A stretch of DNA of 24,310 nucleotides from NCBI GenBank assembly GCA_002483605.1, contig DLIG01000021.1, forward strand, positions 409,963-434,272, given 5' to 3'. Of this stretch, positions 1 to 7,721 are shown in pieces. The position numbers and the translations under genes were made by a program. The DNA is from Sulfurovum sp. UBA7648. GTDB lineage: Bacteria > Campylobacterota > Campylobacteria > Campylobacterales > Sulfurovaceae. The stretch's first letter is position 1, and every line of letters begins with the position of its first letter. The notes under the pieces were generated by a model that made no database searches, was not told where the DNA came from, and saw only the letters and a program-made list of their open reading frames with translations.

Positions 1-1257
1 TTCATCAAGATCCAAAACAGGAGACCCGTCATTATCTATAATTTCACCGGTGCCGGTCACACCTCCTATTATAAGAGGTACAGTTTCGTTTGCACCTGGT
101 TCATGGATATCATCATCTATAGTAGGTACAGTTACTGTAAAACTGGTCACTCCGGCTGGAACAGTTATAGTTCCATCTCCATTATTGATTACTCCATCGC
201 TAAAAGTAGGAGTAGTATTATAGTCATCTCCTGGCGTAGCAGTCCCTCCTGTGCCAAGGTCGAAGGTAAAAGTCGTGCTAGTAGCGCTCGGATTGCTAAG
301 CGTGACGGTATAGACCAGATCTTCGCCTTCGATCACTGCATCATCGCCTGTCCCAGGAGCGCCTGGTTCTACTGAGTCGATAGTAGGTTCATCATCATTA
401 TCTATAATTTCACCGGTGCCAGTCACACCTCCTACTGTAAGAGGTACAGTTTCGTTTGCGCCTGGTTCATAAATATCATCATCTATAGTAGGTACGGTCA
501 CCGTAAAACTGGACACTCCGGCTGGGACAGTTATGGTTCCATCGCCATTATTGATTACTCCATCACTGAAAACAGGGATGCCATAATCGCTCGGATCTGC
601 TGTGCCACCGCCTAAGCTAAAGCTAAAAGTAGTATCAGCAGCACCGGCATTGCTAAGCGTGACGGTATAGACCAGGTCTTCACCTTCAATCACGGCATCA
701 TCACCTGTTCCAGGAGCGCCTGGTTCTACCGAGTCGATGGTAGGGGTCTCGTCATCATCATCATCATCGTCGTCATGCAACGCAATAGCCAAACCACCCA
801 GTAAAAGCGCTCCTAATATAAATGGCGCCCAATTGGTGTCTTCAATTATATCCGAATACCCTAGACTTTGATATGAAAAATCACCGTCATCCATATTAAT
901 GGAAAATAGATCACTATTCCCTTCTTGCGGAGCATAGTTATAGTATTGCCCATCTTCAGACATTCCGATCAAACTGCCAGATGCATCATCGTAATAATTT
1001 TCAATAATGATATCCGGAGCATCGGTTGTGTTCAGTGCATCTTCTTCTTCGTCATCTAGTTTTATCCAAAGATCTTTTCCTTTGCGCAATAGTAATAATT
1101 GCTGCGGCGCAAATTTTGTAGCAGCATCTTTAAGTTCATATTTAACGCCGGCTTGAGCTTTAATGATCAGTGTGTTGGCAGCTTTGCCTGCACCCACTTC
1201 CACAGTTGATATCTGTTCGGTAGTGCCTTTTGTTATCAGCTGAATTATTTTTGCCAT
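1..1257 (-). CDS. Large BapA-like repeat adhesin, N-terminal part (cut by window edge)
   Basis: Open frame of 419 codons without a stop, running off the left edge. The start ATG at 1257 follows a full AGGAGG Shine-Dalgarno five bases upstream. Residues 1-115 resemble the prefix domain of Bap/BapA/LapF-type surface proteins: a beta-rich segment with LLLLRKGKDLWIKL, an acidic stretch, PDIIIENYYDD and a DGQYYNYAP tail. There is no classical signal peptide. Residues about 143-160 are hydrophobic (WAPFILGALLLGGLAIAL), followed by H and eight aspartates (162-169). From residue 172 come Calx-beta/Ig-like repeats: 119 residues (172-290), 122 residues (291-412), and a third unit beginning PVLDLDE at 413. 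Each unit contains VYTVTLSN, FSDGVINNGDGTITVPAG, NETVPL and TGTGEIIDND. Such proteins are usually secreted by type I systems through a C-terminal signal and act in attachment or biofilm; neither the C-terminus nor the secretion genes are in this window. It probably shares a transcript with the OmpA gene 46 bp upstream. Confidence 0.8.
   Translation of the reverse strand, partial: MAKIIQLITKGTTEQISTVEVGAGKAANTLIIKAQAGVKYELKDAATKFAPQQLLLLRKGKDLWIKLDDEEEDALNTTDAPDIIIENYYDDASGSLIGMSEDGQYYNYAPQEGNSDLFSINMDDGDFSYQSLGYSDIIEDTNWAPFILGALLLGGLAIALHDDDDDDDDETPTIDSVEPGAPGTGDDAVIEGEDLVYTVTLSNAGAADTTFSFSLGGGTADPSDYGIPVFSDGVINNGDGTITVPAGVSSFTVTVPTIDDDIYEPGANETVPLTVGGVTGTGEIIDNDDEPTIDSVEPGAPGTGDDAVIEGEDLVYTVTLSNPSATSTTFTFDLGTGGTATPGDDYNTTPTFSDGVINNGDGTITVPAGVTSFTVTVPTIDDDIHEPGANETVPLIIGGVTGTGEIIDNDGSPVLDLDE
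22..387 (-). repeat. Adhesin repeat unit 2 (366 bp, 122 codons)
   Basis: Second Calx-beta-like unit, residues 291-412. The central part codes for NPSATSTTFTFDLGTGGTAT and DDYNTTP. It has three more codons than unit 1, giving a 366-bp spacing between the shared end sequences. A third unit starts at residue 413 (PVLDLDE, matching PTIDSVE of the others) and is cut by the window edge. Confidence 0.85.
388..744 (-). repeat. Adhesin repeat unit 1 (357 bp, 119 codons)
   Basis: First complete Calx-beta-like unit of the adhesin, residues 172-290. It lies in tandem with the next unit at 22-387. The flanks of the unit are almost identical in DNA to its neighbour, including the stretches coding for PTIDSVEPGAPGTGDDAV and INNGDGTITVPAG. 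The centre, coding for NAGAADTTFSFSLGGGTADP, differs and is three codons shorter. Confidence 0.85.
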
Positions 1258-1303
1258 ATTTTCCTCCTAAAAACTATAATATGTTATATTTTTTATTTAG
1301 CGA

Positions 1304-2146
1304 TCAATATTGATTATCGCCATTTAATAATTTGACTACTACTCTACGATCTGGCTGTAAACATTGGATCAATTGCGGTGAAAATTTACCTGTGCAATTT
1401 GTCGTTACAGGCTCACTAGAACCGCGGCCTTCTGTTGACATCGGTACTTTAACACCATGCCTAACAAGATAATCAGCTACCGTTTGAGCACGTTGTTTGG
1501 ATAAATAATTATTATACAATTGGCTGCCTATTCTGTCTGTATGGCCGATGATGTGAATATTTTTGATCTGATTTGGACAACCATTGATGTCCTGTACAAG
1601 CTTGTCAAGCATCATACTTGCTGCGGGTAGCAACTCGGCACTGTTAAATTCAAATAAACTATCAGTATCAAATTTTACTTCTGCAACAAAACGATTAATA
1701 ATATTACTCGTTGTTTTTATATTCTTCAGAGTTTGTTGCGCTTGGGCTTCATCAACAATAACCGCCATAAATGTATTATTTGCTGTTTTTGTGATTTTCA
1801 CATAGGTGATTTTTCCTTCGCGGATTTGAATCATTTGTGATTGACCCGCAGATACTACTCCGCCTCTAGAGGCAACGCGCAATTTGATATCATCCGAACA
1901 TATTTTAGCCTGTGCAAATTCACTTGGAAGCAATGAGCCTACAACATCATCATCGATAAATATTGTAGGAATATGATTGACATCCCCATCGTCTTCCCTA
2001 TAAATTATAATAGACCCTTCAGTAGATGAGACACTAGTCTGTTCTAGAGCAGGTCCGTGTAAAAGTTTACCGGCTATACTGCTTGTGGCAATTAATGCCA
2101 AAAATACAAAAAAGCTGAAAAATTGTTGTATCCATTTTGATTTCAT
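1304..2146 (-). CDS. OmpA-family outer-membrane/periplasmic protein with DUF2846-like N-terminal domain
   Basis: 280 residues. A signal peptide is visible (MKSKWIQQ, then a hydrophobic core, with a likely cleavage site near SSIAG at 22-26). Residues about 44-130 (SIIIYRED, then PTIFIDDDVVGSL, then a lysine/arginine-rich strand) resemble DUF2846-type envelope domains; this match is by eye only. Residues about 155-275 are an OmpA-like peptidoglycan-binding domain: VKFDTDSLFEFNS, GHTDRIGS with the conserved Asp204, the LSKQRA helix with Arg219, and PDRRVVV. Cys251 and Cys262 could form the disulfide seen in many OmpA C-domains. The start has a good AAGGAG ribosome-binding site. Order and strand place it first in a two-gene unit with the adhesin, so a role in anchoring or displaying the adhesin at the cell wall is reasonable but unproven. 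Confidence 0.85.
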   Translation of the reverse strand: MKSKWIQQFFSFFVFLALIATSSIAGKLLHGPALEQTSVSSTEGSIIIYREDDGDVNHIPTIFIDDDVVGSLLPSEFAQAKICSDDIKLRVASRGGVVSAGQSQMIQIREGKITYVKITKTANNTFMAVIVDEAQAQQTLKNIKTTSNIINRFVAEVKFDTDSLFEFNSAELLPAASMMLDKLVQDINGCPNQIKNIHIIGHTDRIGSQLYNNYLSKQRAQTVADYLVRHGVKVPMSTEGRGSSEPVTTNCTGKFSPQLIQCLQPDRRVVVKLLNGDNQY

Positions 2147-2241
2147 TATTTCTCCTTCGAATTTACAGAAGTCTTTAACTGTAACTAGATGACTTGTTGA
2201 CTAAAGAATTGCATGTTTTGCATAACAATCCACACATTTCT

Positions 2242-2278
2242 TACACCTATTATATCACAAATAATGTATGATTGTTAA
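2242..2278 (-). promoter_or_regulatory. Predicted sigma-70 promoter of the OmpA-adhesin unit
   Basis: On the minus strand a -35 box TTAACA (2278-2273) and a perfect -10 box TATAAT (2254-2249) are separated by 18 bases. The transcript would start near 2242, giving a leader of about 95 bases. Two direct TTGCAT copies (2209-2214 and 2218-2223) lie in that leader. This is a pattern match, not mapped. Confidence 0.5.
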
Positions 2279-2330
2279 TAAAAAATCAAAAAGAAATTTT
2301 ATAAATAAAGATTATATTTTTTGAGCAAAT

Positions 2331-2360
2331 AAAGTAAAATTCTATTTAGAATTTTACTTG
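2331..2360 (-). terminator. Hairpin ending the yggS operon
   Basis: A perfect inverted repeat, AAGTAAAATTC (2332-2342) and GAATTTTACTT (2349-2359), can extend to a 12-bp stem with a four-base loop. It lies about 63 bases beyond the yggS stop, and minus-strand TTTATTT follows it. The stem is A+T-rich and the T-tract short, so termination may be weak. It could also serve as a boundary for transcription in the other direction. Confidence 0.45.
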
Positions 2361-2422
2361 TATGATTTGTATATTATGATCTAATTTATATGAGAGTTGG
2401 TTAGTGAGATTTTAATTAGCCG

Positions 2423-3103
2423 TTATTTTTCAAAAAGAGATGAGCCTATGCGTACTAGATTTGAACCGCATTCGATAGCTAGTTCATAATCTCCGCTCAT
2501 GCCCATTGAGCATATTGTTGCGCCATCGGTTTGCAGGGTATCAAATATTTTTTTTGTAGTTTCAAAACTTTGTCGAATGATTTGCAGGTTATCAGTATGT
2601 GCACCTATGCTCATGACACCCTTAAGTGATATATGCGGGCATCTTTCAATGATCTCTTGATATGTATCTATAGCCATGTGCGGTTCAACGCCGCTTTTAG
2701 TATCTTCTGCGGCGCTATTTATCTGAAGCAGGCAATCAAGCGTTTGTTCTCTTTTGGCCAATCTCTCTTCTAGCACAAGTGCAAGCTCAATGTTGTCTAG
2801 CGCTTGAAACAGAGAAGGACCAATATCTAAAAGTTTATTTATTTTATTTTTTTGAAGCGTGCCTATCATGTGCCATTCGATAGGCAATTCTTCTAGCTCT
2901 TTCGATCTAGCTTCAAGCTGTTGTACCTGATTTTCACCAAAAGCCCTTTGACCAAGAGAGTATAGCGTGGATATATTTTCCACATTAGTGTATTTACCGA
3001 CGGCAACCAGCTTTACTATATGATGATCGCTTACTTTTAATCTTGCTTTTTCTATGTTCCATATGACTTTATCCAGATTCGTTCTTAAGGTTTCTTTATT
3101 CAT
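2423..3103 (-). CDS. yggS: YggS/PROSC family pyridoxal-phosphate homeostasis protein
   Basis: 226 residues, the usual length for this single-domain alanine-racemase-like barrel. Lys37 in KLVAVGK sits where the PLP Schiff-base lysine is expected. It is followed by the family stretches QRAFGENQVQQ, IEWHMIGTLQKNK and, near the end, SMGMSGDYELAIECGSNLVRIGSSLF. The protein binds PLP in the cytoplasm and balances B6 vitamers; no catalytic role is established for the family. The start follows the rseP stop by three bases, and its AGGA ribosome-binding site lies in the last rseP codons, so translation is probably coupled. It is the last gene of the long minus-strand operon. Confidence 0.93.
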   Translation of the reverse strand: MNKETLRTNLDKVIWNIEKARLKVSDHHIVKLVAVGKYTNVENISTLYSLGQRAFGENQVQQLEARSKELEELPIEWHMIGTLQKNKINKLLDIGPSLFQALDNIELALVLEERLAKREQTLDCLLQINSAAEDTKSGVEPHMAIDTYQEIIERCPHISLKGVMSIGAHTDNLQIIRQSFETTKKIFDTLQTDGATICSMGMSGDYELAIECGSNLVRIGSSLFEK

Positions 3104-3106
3104 GTT

Positions 3107-4162
3107 TTATCCTAAAAGTCTGTTGATATCGTTATAGAGCCCTAAAAACATTAGGCCAAGCAGCACCATCCATCCACCGAGCGTAAGCTGATATAGCATT
3201 GCTTCGCTAGGGGCTTTACGGCGGATCATCTCATAAAAATTGAACATTATATGACCACCGTCTAGGGCAGGAATAGGGAGCAGATTCAATACTCCCAAAT
3301 TAATTGATATTAATGCTGTAAAAAAGAGTAGGGCAATGAGTCCGGCATTGCTTGCTTGGGATGTAATATCAACTATGGTTATGATGCCCCCAACTTGACT
3401 TGAGTCTACTGCTCCGCTGATAAGTTTTTGTACGCCTTTTATCAGAAGCAATGATGTATCTATAGTTTGATCATATGCATATTTTAGAGCGTCAAATGTG
3501 CCTAAATATTGGTTTTCAATAGTTCCCAGCGGTGCTATGCCTATGACTTTTCTACTGATAGGTTCGCCAAATATATTTTTATCACTTATCATTTTTGGTT
3601 TGATAACAATAGTTTGGATTTGATTGTCTCTTTTGATTTGCAAAGAAAGATCGTCTTTTATGCTTGATTGGATAATTTGACCTATCTCTTCCCAATAATA
3701 TACCGGCTGATTATCAATTGAAAGTATAATATCTTTTGTTTTGAGTCCAGCACTCATAGCAGGTGAATCCGGGGTTATTTCACCTATAGAGGGAAGAAGT
3801 TTTGGTACTCCTGTAAATGCAATAGCCAAATAAAGTATAAAAGCAAGCAAAAAATTAGCAAACGGTCCGGCAAAAAGGATTATGATACGTTGCCATGGCT
3901 TTTTTGAGGTATAACTGTCATTGTCATTGCTTTGCAGTGTTGGATCTGTATCGTCTTGACCTTTCATCTTAACATATCCGCCAAGCGGAATAGCTGAGAT
4001 GCTCCATTGTGTACGGCCTATCATTTTTGAATATAGTTTCTTGCCAAAGCCTATACTGAAAACTTCTACATGTACCCCAAAAAATCGTGCAGCAGTAAAA
4101 TGCCCCAATTCATGTATAAAAATAAGCAGCGATAAAACTAAAATAGAAATAAATATGCCCAT
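3107..4162 (-). CDS. rseP: RseP site-2 membrane metalloprotease
   Basis: 351 residues. The zinc motif HELGH is at 17-21 in the first transmembrane helix, and NLLPIPALDGGH near residues 293-304 gives the third zinc ligand and the family LDGG motif. A single PDZ domain lies between (about 120-200, with SPAMSAGLKTKDIILSIDNQ), whereas the E. coli enzyme has two. Hydrophobic segments flank it at about 95-115, 265-300 and 325-345. Site-2 proteases cut transmembrane helices of anti-sigma factors or remnant signal peptides; the substrate here is unknown. The start ATG has an AAGGA site and lies two bases after the pgsA stop. Confidence 0.93.
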   Translation of the reverse strand: MGIFISILVLSLLIFIHELGHFTAARFFGVHVEVFSIGFGKKLYSKMIGRTQWSISAIPLGGYVKMKGQDDTDPTLQSNDNDSYTSKKPWQRIIILFAGPFANFLLAFILYLAIAFTGVPKLLPSIGEITPDSPAMSAGLKTKDIILSIDNQPVYYWEEIGQIIQSSIKDDLSLQIKRDNQIQTIVIKPKMISDKNIFGEPISRKVIGIAPLGTIENQYLGTFDALKYAYDQTIDTSLLLIKGVQKLISGAVDSSQVGGIITIVDITSQASNAGLIALLFFTALISINLGVLNLLPIPALDGGHIMFNFYEMIRRKAPSEAMLYQLTLGGWMVLLGLMFLGLYNDINRLLG

Positions 4163-4164
4163 AA

Positions 4165-4722
4165 TTATCCTTGTGAATTATTATTGTATCTGAAAAAATC
4201 TCTTACATATTCATATCCTGAATATATAGTCAAAAATACCGCAAGCCATAAAATTAGATTTGCAAAAGGCCATTCCATGAGTAAAAAGCCAATCGCTATC
4301 ATTTGCACTACGGTTTTGATTTTTCCCATCAATGAAGCTGCGATATCCATGCCTTGTGAGACTGCTGAGACTCTGAGTCCTGTAATAAAAAGCTCACGCG
4401 TAAGTATGAGATAAATTGCCCACGGTGATGCACGGTCTAGCATCATGAGTCCTAAAAATCCTGCAAGTGTAAGCATTTTATCAGCAAGAGGATCAAGTAT
4501 CTTGCCTAAAGTTGTGATCTGATCAAAGGTTCTAGCTATATATCCGTCAAAAAAATCTGTTGCACTTGCCAAGACAAAGATAAAAGCAGCCGCGTAATCA
4601 AGCCAACTGTAGTGAATATCGCCAAACAAATCACGATCGATCAGCAATATAAACATCAGAGGTGCCAAAAAAAGACGGATCAATGCCAAAATATTTGGTA
4701 CGTTATAAATGTTTGATTTCAT
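4165..4722 (-). CDS. pgsA: CDP-diacylglycerol-glycerol-3-phosphate 3-phosphatidyltransferase
   Basis: 185 residues with several membrane helices. The complete CDP-alcohol phosphotransferase motif D-G-x2-A-R-x8-G-x3-D-x3-D is at residues 59-81 (DGYIAR, then G73, D77, D81). The N-terminal VPNILALIRLFLAP is typical of PgsA. It would make phosphatidylglycerol-phosphate from CDP-diacylglycerol and glycerol-3-phosphate at the inner membrane, the committed step to phosphatidylglycerol and cardiolipin. It lies six bases after the SDR gene and two before rseP, inside the envelope operon. Confidence 0.93.
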   Translation of the reverse strand: MKSNIYNVPNILALIRLFLAPLMFILLIDRDLFGDIHYSWLDYAAAFIFVLASATDFFDGYIARTFDQITTLGKILDPLADKMLTLAGFLGLMMLDRASPWAIYLILTRELFITGLRVSAVSQGMDIAASLMGKIKTVVQMIAIGFLLMEWPFANLILWLAVFLTIYSGYEYVRDFFRYNNNSQG

Positions 4723-4728
4723 ATATGC

Positions 4729-5505
4729 CTATCTAAAGGTAGTACCGCCGTCAACTACAATGGTTTGTCCCGTGATCCAGCTGGCTTCATCAGTACAAAG
4801 AAAATATGCAGCTCCGGCTATGTCTTCTGGCTGTCCCATTCTGTTGAGTGCAGAACGTTTGACAGTTTCAGCTTTGACCTCTTCGTAATTTGTAAATGCT
4901 TTAAGCGCGTCAGTGTCGATAGGACCACCGCTAACCGCATTGACTCTTATGTTCATCTCACCAAGTTCAACTGCAGCATAGCGGCTCATGGCTTCAACAG
5001 CAGCTTTATTGGTGCCGTGTCCGGCATAATTTTCTATATATATTAGGTTGCCGGTACTTGACATTGTGACAACAGATCCGCCACCGACCTTTTCCATTCT
5101 CTTAGCAGCTTCTTGTGTACCTACAACAAATGCATTGACTGTCGCAGTATGAATATTATTTAATCCTTTTGGCTTAAGACGCATAAATTTGCCATATCCT
5201 CCAACTACGGAACGACCGTAGATCATTGCATTGCTTACAAAGAAATCAACTCTATCAAAATCATTGTCAATTGCTTCAAATAGAGGCTTGAATTCGTCAG
5301 GCTCTAAAATATTTAAAGGGTAAGCTTTAGCTTTGATGCCGTATTGACTCTCCCATTGCTCAGCCAATCCATTTGCAACTTCGACATTGCTATTGTATGT
5401 AAAAGCGATATTTACTCCATTTTGTGCAAATTTCTCAGCTATTGCTTTTCCGATCCCTTTTGTAGCTCCGGTGATAACTAATGTTTTACCTTTCATATTT
5501 GACAT
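4729..5505 (-). CDS. SDR oxidoreductase with FabL/FabI-type active site (probable enoyl-ACP reductase)
   Basis: 258 residues with one Rossmann domain. The cofactor loop TGATKGIG is at 13-20. The catalytic pair is Tyr160 and Lys167 with six residues between (YAGHGTNK). Classical SDRs have Y-x3-K, whereas FabI and FabL enoyl-ACP reductases have Y-x6-K. The surrounding IENYAGHGTNKAAVEAMSRY and NAVSGGPIDTDALKAF closely match Bacillus subtilis FabL as I remember it, and the position ten residues before the Tyr is Ser150, as in FabL rather than the Tyr of FabI. The syntenic gene in Helicobacter and Campylobacter is commonly labelled 7-alpha-hydroxysteroid dehydrogenase or short-chain dehydrogenase. 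I infer NAD(P)H-dependent reduction of enoyl-ACP, or of a related conjugated thioester. It lies between dapA and pgsA, and its GGAGT ribosome-binding site is inside the end of dapA. Confidence 0.75.
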   Translation of the reverse strand: MSNMKGKTLVITGATKGIGKAIAEKFAQNGVNIAFTYNSNVEVANGLAEQWESQYGIKAKAYPLNILEPDEFKPLFEAIDNDFDRVDFFVSNAMIYGRSVVGGYGKFMRLKPKGLNNIHTATVNAFVVGTQEAAKRMEKVGGGSVVTMSSTGNLIYIENYAGHGTNKAAVEAMSRYAAVELGEMNIRVNAVSGGPIDTDALKAFTNYEEVKAETVKRSALNRMGQPEDIAGAAYFLCTDEASWITGQTIVVDGGTTFR

Positions 5506-6405
5506 TTATTTTACTCCTACTATTTGATAATTTTTCATTACATTTTCGATAGCCTTCATATTTTCCAAGCTTGGCGCTAGAAGCGGAAGACGATACTCAA
5601 GTGTTTCGATAAGTCCTGCTATATACATTGCTGCTTTGATAGGGATAGGGTTGCTTTCGCAAAAAAGTACTTTATTGATAGGATAAAGAGATTCATTTAT
5701 GGCTCTTGAGGTATCAAAATCTCCATTTAATGCAGCATGCACCAAATTCGCTTTCAAATCAGGCAAAAGATTTGAAGTAACTGAAGTGATCCCCGCACCG
5801 CCACTGGCTAGTATAGGAAAGTCTATCACATCATCGCCGCTAAATATGGCCAACTCAGGGCATTTGTGGCTAAGTTCTATTATTTTATCCAATGATCCGC
5901 CGGCTTCTTTGATCCCGAAAAGATTTGGCAGATCGTCAAAAAGTCTTTTAACGGTATCCGCACTTATATCTACCCCTGTTCGGCCCGGAACATTATATAG
6001 CATAAAAGGAATTTCAACAGCACTGGCTATGGCTTTATAGTGTTGATATAACCCTTCTTGGCTTGGTTTGTTATAATATGGACTTACTGAAAAAATAGCA
6101 TCAGCCCCACATAATTGGGCATAGCGAGCAATTTGAATAGCTTCATGGGTTGCGTTGCTTCCGGCTCCTGCTAAAACTTTTGTGTTCGTGCCTTTGCATA
6201 CTTCTACGGCAATTTCAATACATCTTTTATCTTCGTCATAGCTCAGTGTTGCGCTCTCTCCTGTTGTGCCTACAGGGCATACTGCGTCTATACCATTATC
6301 TATTTGTCTTTGAATTAGTCTAGCGTATGTTTCTTCATCCAATTTACCATTTTTAAATGGAGTAATTAATGCCGTTGTTGCTCCCGTTATAGGGTGTGTT
6401 CTCAT
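5506..6405 (-). CDS. dapA: 4-hydroxy-tetrahydrodipicolinate synthase
   Basis: 299 residues, normal for DapA. The GTTGES motif is at 46-51, the catalytic-triad Tyr137 lies in MLYNVPGRTG, and the Schiff-base Lys166 in FGIKEAGG. Arg142 of GRTG is the residue that binds the substrate carboxylate. It condenses pyruvate with aspartate semialdehyde, the first step to diaminopimelate (peptidoglycan) and lysine. The start ATG overlaps the stop of the M16 peptidase gene by four bases (ATGA), so translation is likely coupled. It is directly adjacent to the SDR gene. Confidence 0.96.
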   Translation of the reverse strand: MRTHPITGATTALITPFKNGKLDEETYARLIQRQIDNGIDAVCPVGTTGESATLSYDEDKRCIEIAVEVCKGTNTKVLAGAGSNATHEAIQIARYAQLCGADAIFSVSPYYNKPSQEGLYQHYKAIASAVEIPFMLYNVPGRTGVDISADTVKRLFDDLPNLFGIKEAGGSLDKIIELSHKCPELAIFSGDDVIDFPILASGGAGITSVTSNLLPDLKANLVHAALNGDFDTSRAINESLYPINKVLFCESNPIPIKAAMYIAGLIETLEYRLPLLAPSLENMKAIENVMKNYQIVGVK

Positions 6406-7721
6406 TGATGTTTCCTTAGGATAAGTGTCGTAGAATGATTATTATCAAAATATTTATTTGCTATATCTTTGATATCTTTTAATGTTATTTTATCCAATTT
6501 CTCTTCATAATGAAGTAATGGATCTATATCTCCCATGGCATAATAGTCTCCAAACAATCCTGCAACGGAGCTGGAGCTCTCCAATGAATATATAAATTCA
6601 GCTTTAATATTGATTTTGGCACGATCTAGTTCGGCTTTTGTAATACCGTCTTTTTTAATCTTTTCAAGCTCGGCCAAAATTTCTTTTTCTGCTTTTTGCG
6701 GATCTACTGTATTGCTGCAAAGTCCCATAATTAGAAATACACCAGGATCTTTTAGTTCCATATTATACGCAGATATCTGATTGAATAATTTCTTTTTGTT
6801 TACAAGCTGGCTATCAAATCTGCTGCTTTTGCCGCCGCTTAATATTTGGCTAATAACACCCAATGCTACTTGATCATCGTGTGCAAAGTTTGGAATATCA
6901 TATGCTATTGCTATGGTATCTACTCTATTGCTTTCTTTATTTAGCATTACTCTTTTTGCGCTGTCATTTGGAGGCTCGATCGCTTTTACTATCGGAACTT
7001 GGCGTTTGTTTTTTAGATCGCCAAAGATTTTTTGCGCATTATCGAATACCTCTTGCGGTTTTATGTCTCCGGCTACAACAAGTATGGCATTATTTGGCTG
7101 ATAGTGGTTCTCATAAAATTCTCTTATATCCTCGATTTTCCAAGAGAGTATATCTTCCATAAAGCCTATAGGCAGCCAATGGTACGGATGATAAGTATAG
7201 TGGGTATTGAAAATCCTAAAATAGAGATATCCCATTGGATTATTGTCAGTGCGCAGACGTCTTTCTTCTGCTACTACATCTCTTTCTTTTTGGAATTCGT
7301 TATCTTTCAGGGATAGATTGTGCATAAGTTCTGCAAACAATTCAAGCGATTTAGTTATATTTTTATTTGATGTTTTGATGTAATAATATGTTTTGTCAAA
7401 TCCGGTAGCTGCATTATTTACACCCCCTCCTTTTTTGACTATGACATCAAAGTCTCCGGCAGCCAAATTTTTTGTAGATTTAAAGCTAAGGTGTTCAAGC
7501 ATATGGGCCATGCCGGTTTGTCCTAGTATCTCATTTCTGCTGCCTACTTTATAGTAAATACTTGTTGTTATTACACTAGAATCGTTATGCATCGGTATAA
7601 CTACTACCTGCATTCCGTTATTTAATGTTTTTGTAAAATGTTGAGGCAACGAATTTGCCATAATAACTCCTATACATCCCATTAACAATATGAGAATTGA
7701 TTTTAGTTTTAAGCTTTGCAA
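6402..7721 (-). CDS. M16 family zinc metallopeptidase, exported
   Basis: 439 residues. The inverted zinc motif HxxEH is HMLEH at 73-77, and the acidic helix QKERDVVAEERRLR near residue 150 carries the expected third ligand glutamate. Two M16 halves are visible, the second (inactive) from about residue 230. The N-terminus has a hydrophobic export signal (ILILLMGCIGVIMA at about 9-22), so the protein probably acts in the periplasm; Cys16 makes a lipoprotein possible but no good lipobox is seen. The start is TTG, with AGG six bases upstream, and it overlaps the end of pyrD by 13 bases. The corresponding Helicobacter gene has been called pqqE, which misleads because no PQQ pathway is implied. Confidence 0.9.
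   Translation of the reverse strand: MQSLKLKSILILLMGCIGVIMANSLPQHFTKTLNNGMQVVVIPMHNDSSVITTSIYYKVGSRNEILGQTGMAHMLEHLSFKSTKNLAAGDFDVIVKKGGGVNNAATGFDKTYYYIKTSNKNITKSLELFAELMHNLSLKDNEFQKERDVVAEERRLRTDNNPMGYLYFRIFNTHYTYHPYHWLPIGFMEDILSWKIEDIREFYENHYQPNNAILVVAGDIKPQEVFDNAQKIFGDLKNKRQVPIVKAIEPPNDSAKRVMLNKESNRVDTIAIAYDIPNFAHDDQVALGVISQILSGGKSSRFDSQLVNKKKLFNQISAYNMELKDPGVFLIMGLCSNTVDPQKAEKEILAELEKIKKDGITKAELDRAKINIKAEFIYSLESSSSVAGLFGDYYAMGDIDPLLHYEEKLDKITLKDIKDIANKYFDNNHSTTLILRKHQ

Noticed and set aside
103..375. Plus-strand open frame of 90 codons
   Set aside because: It lies opposite the adhesin repeat. Its low-complexity serine/isoleucine sequence is what the antisense of the repeat gives, and it has no ribosome-binding site.
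22..744. Direct repeats considered as a CRISPR array or mobile repeat
   Set aside because: The period is 357-366 bp, in frame and coding for protein domains. There are no short spacer-separated repeats.
6863..7316. Several overlapping plus-strand open frames of 60-100 codons
   Set aside because: They are antisense to the M16 peptidase gene, in different frames, with no recognisable protein features.
6402..7721. M16 peptidase as PqqE or a PQQ biosynthesis enzyme
   Set aside because: HMLEH and the two-half layout make it a zinc peptidase; PqqE is a radical SAM enzyme and no PQQ genes are nearby.
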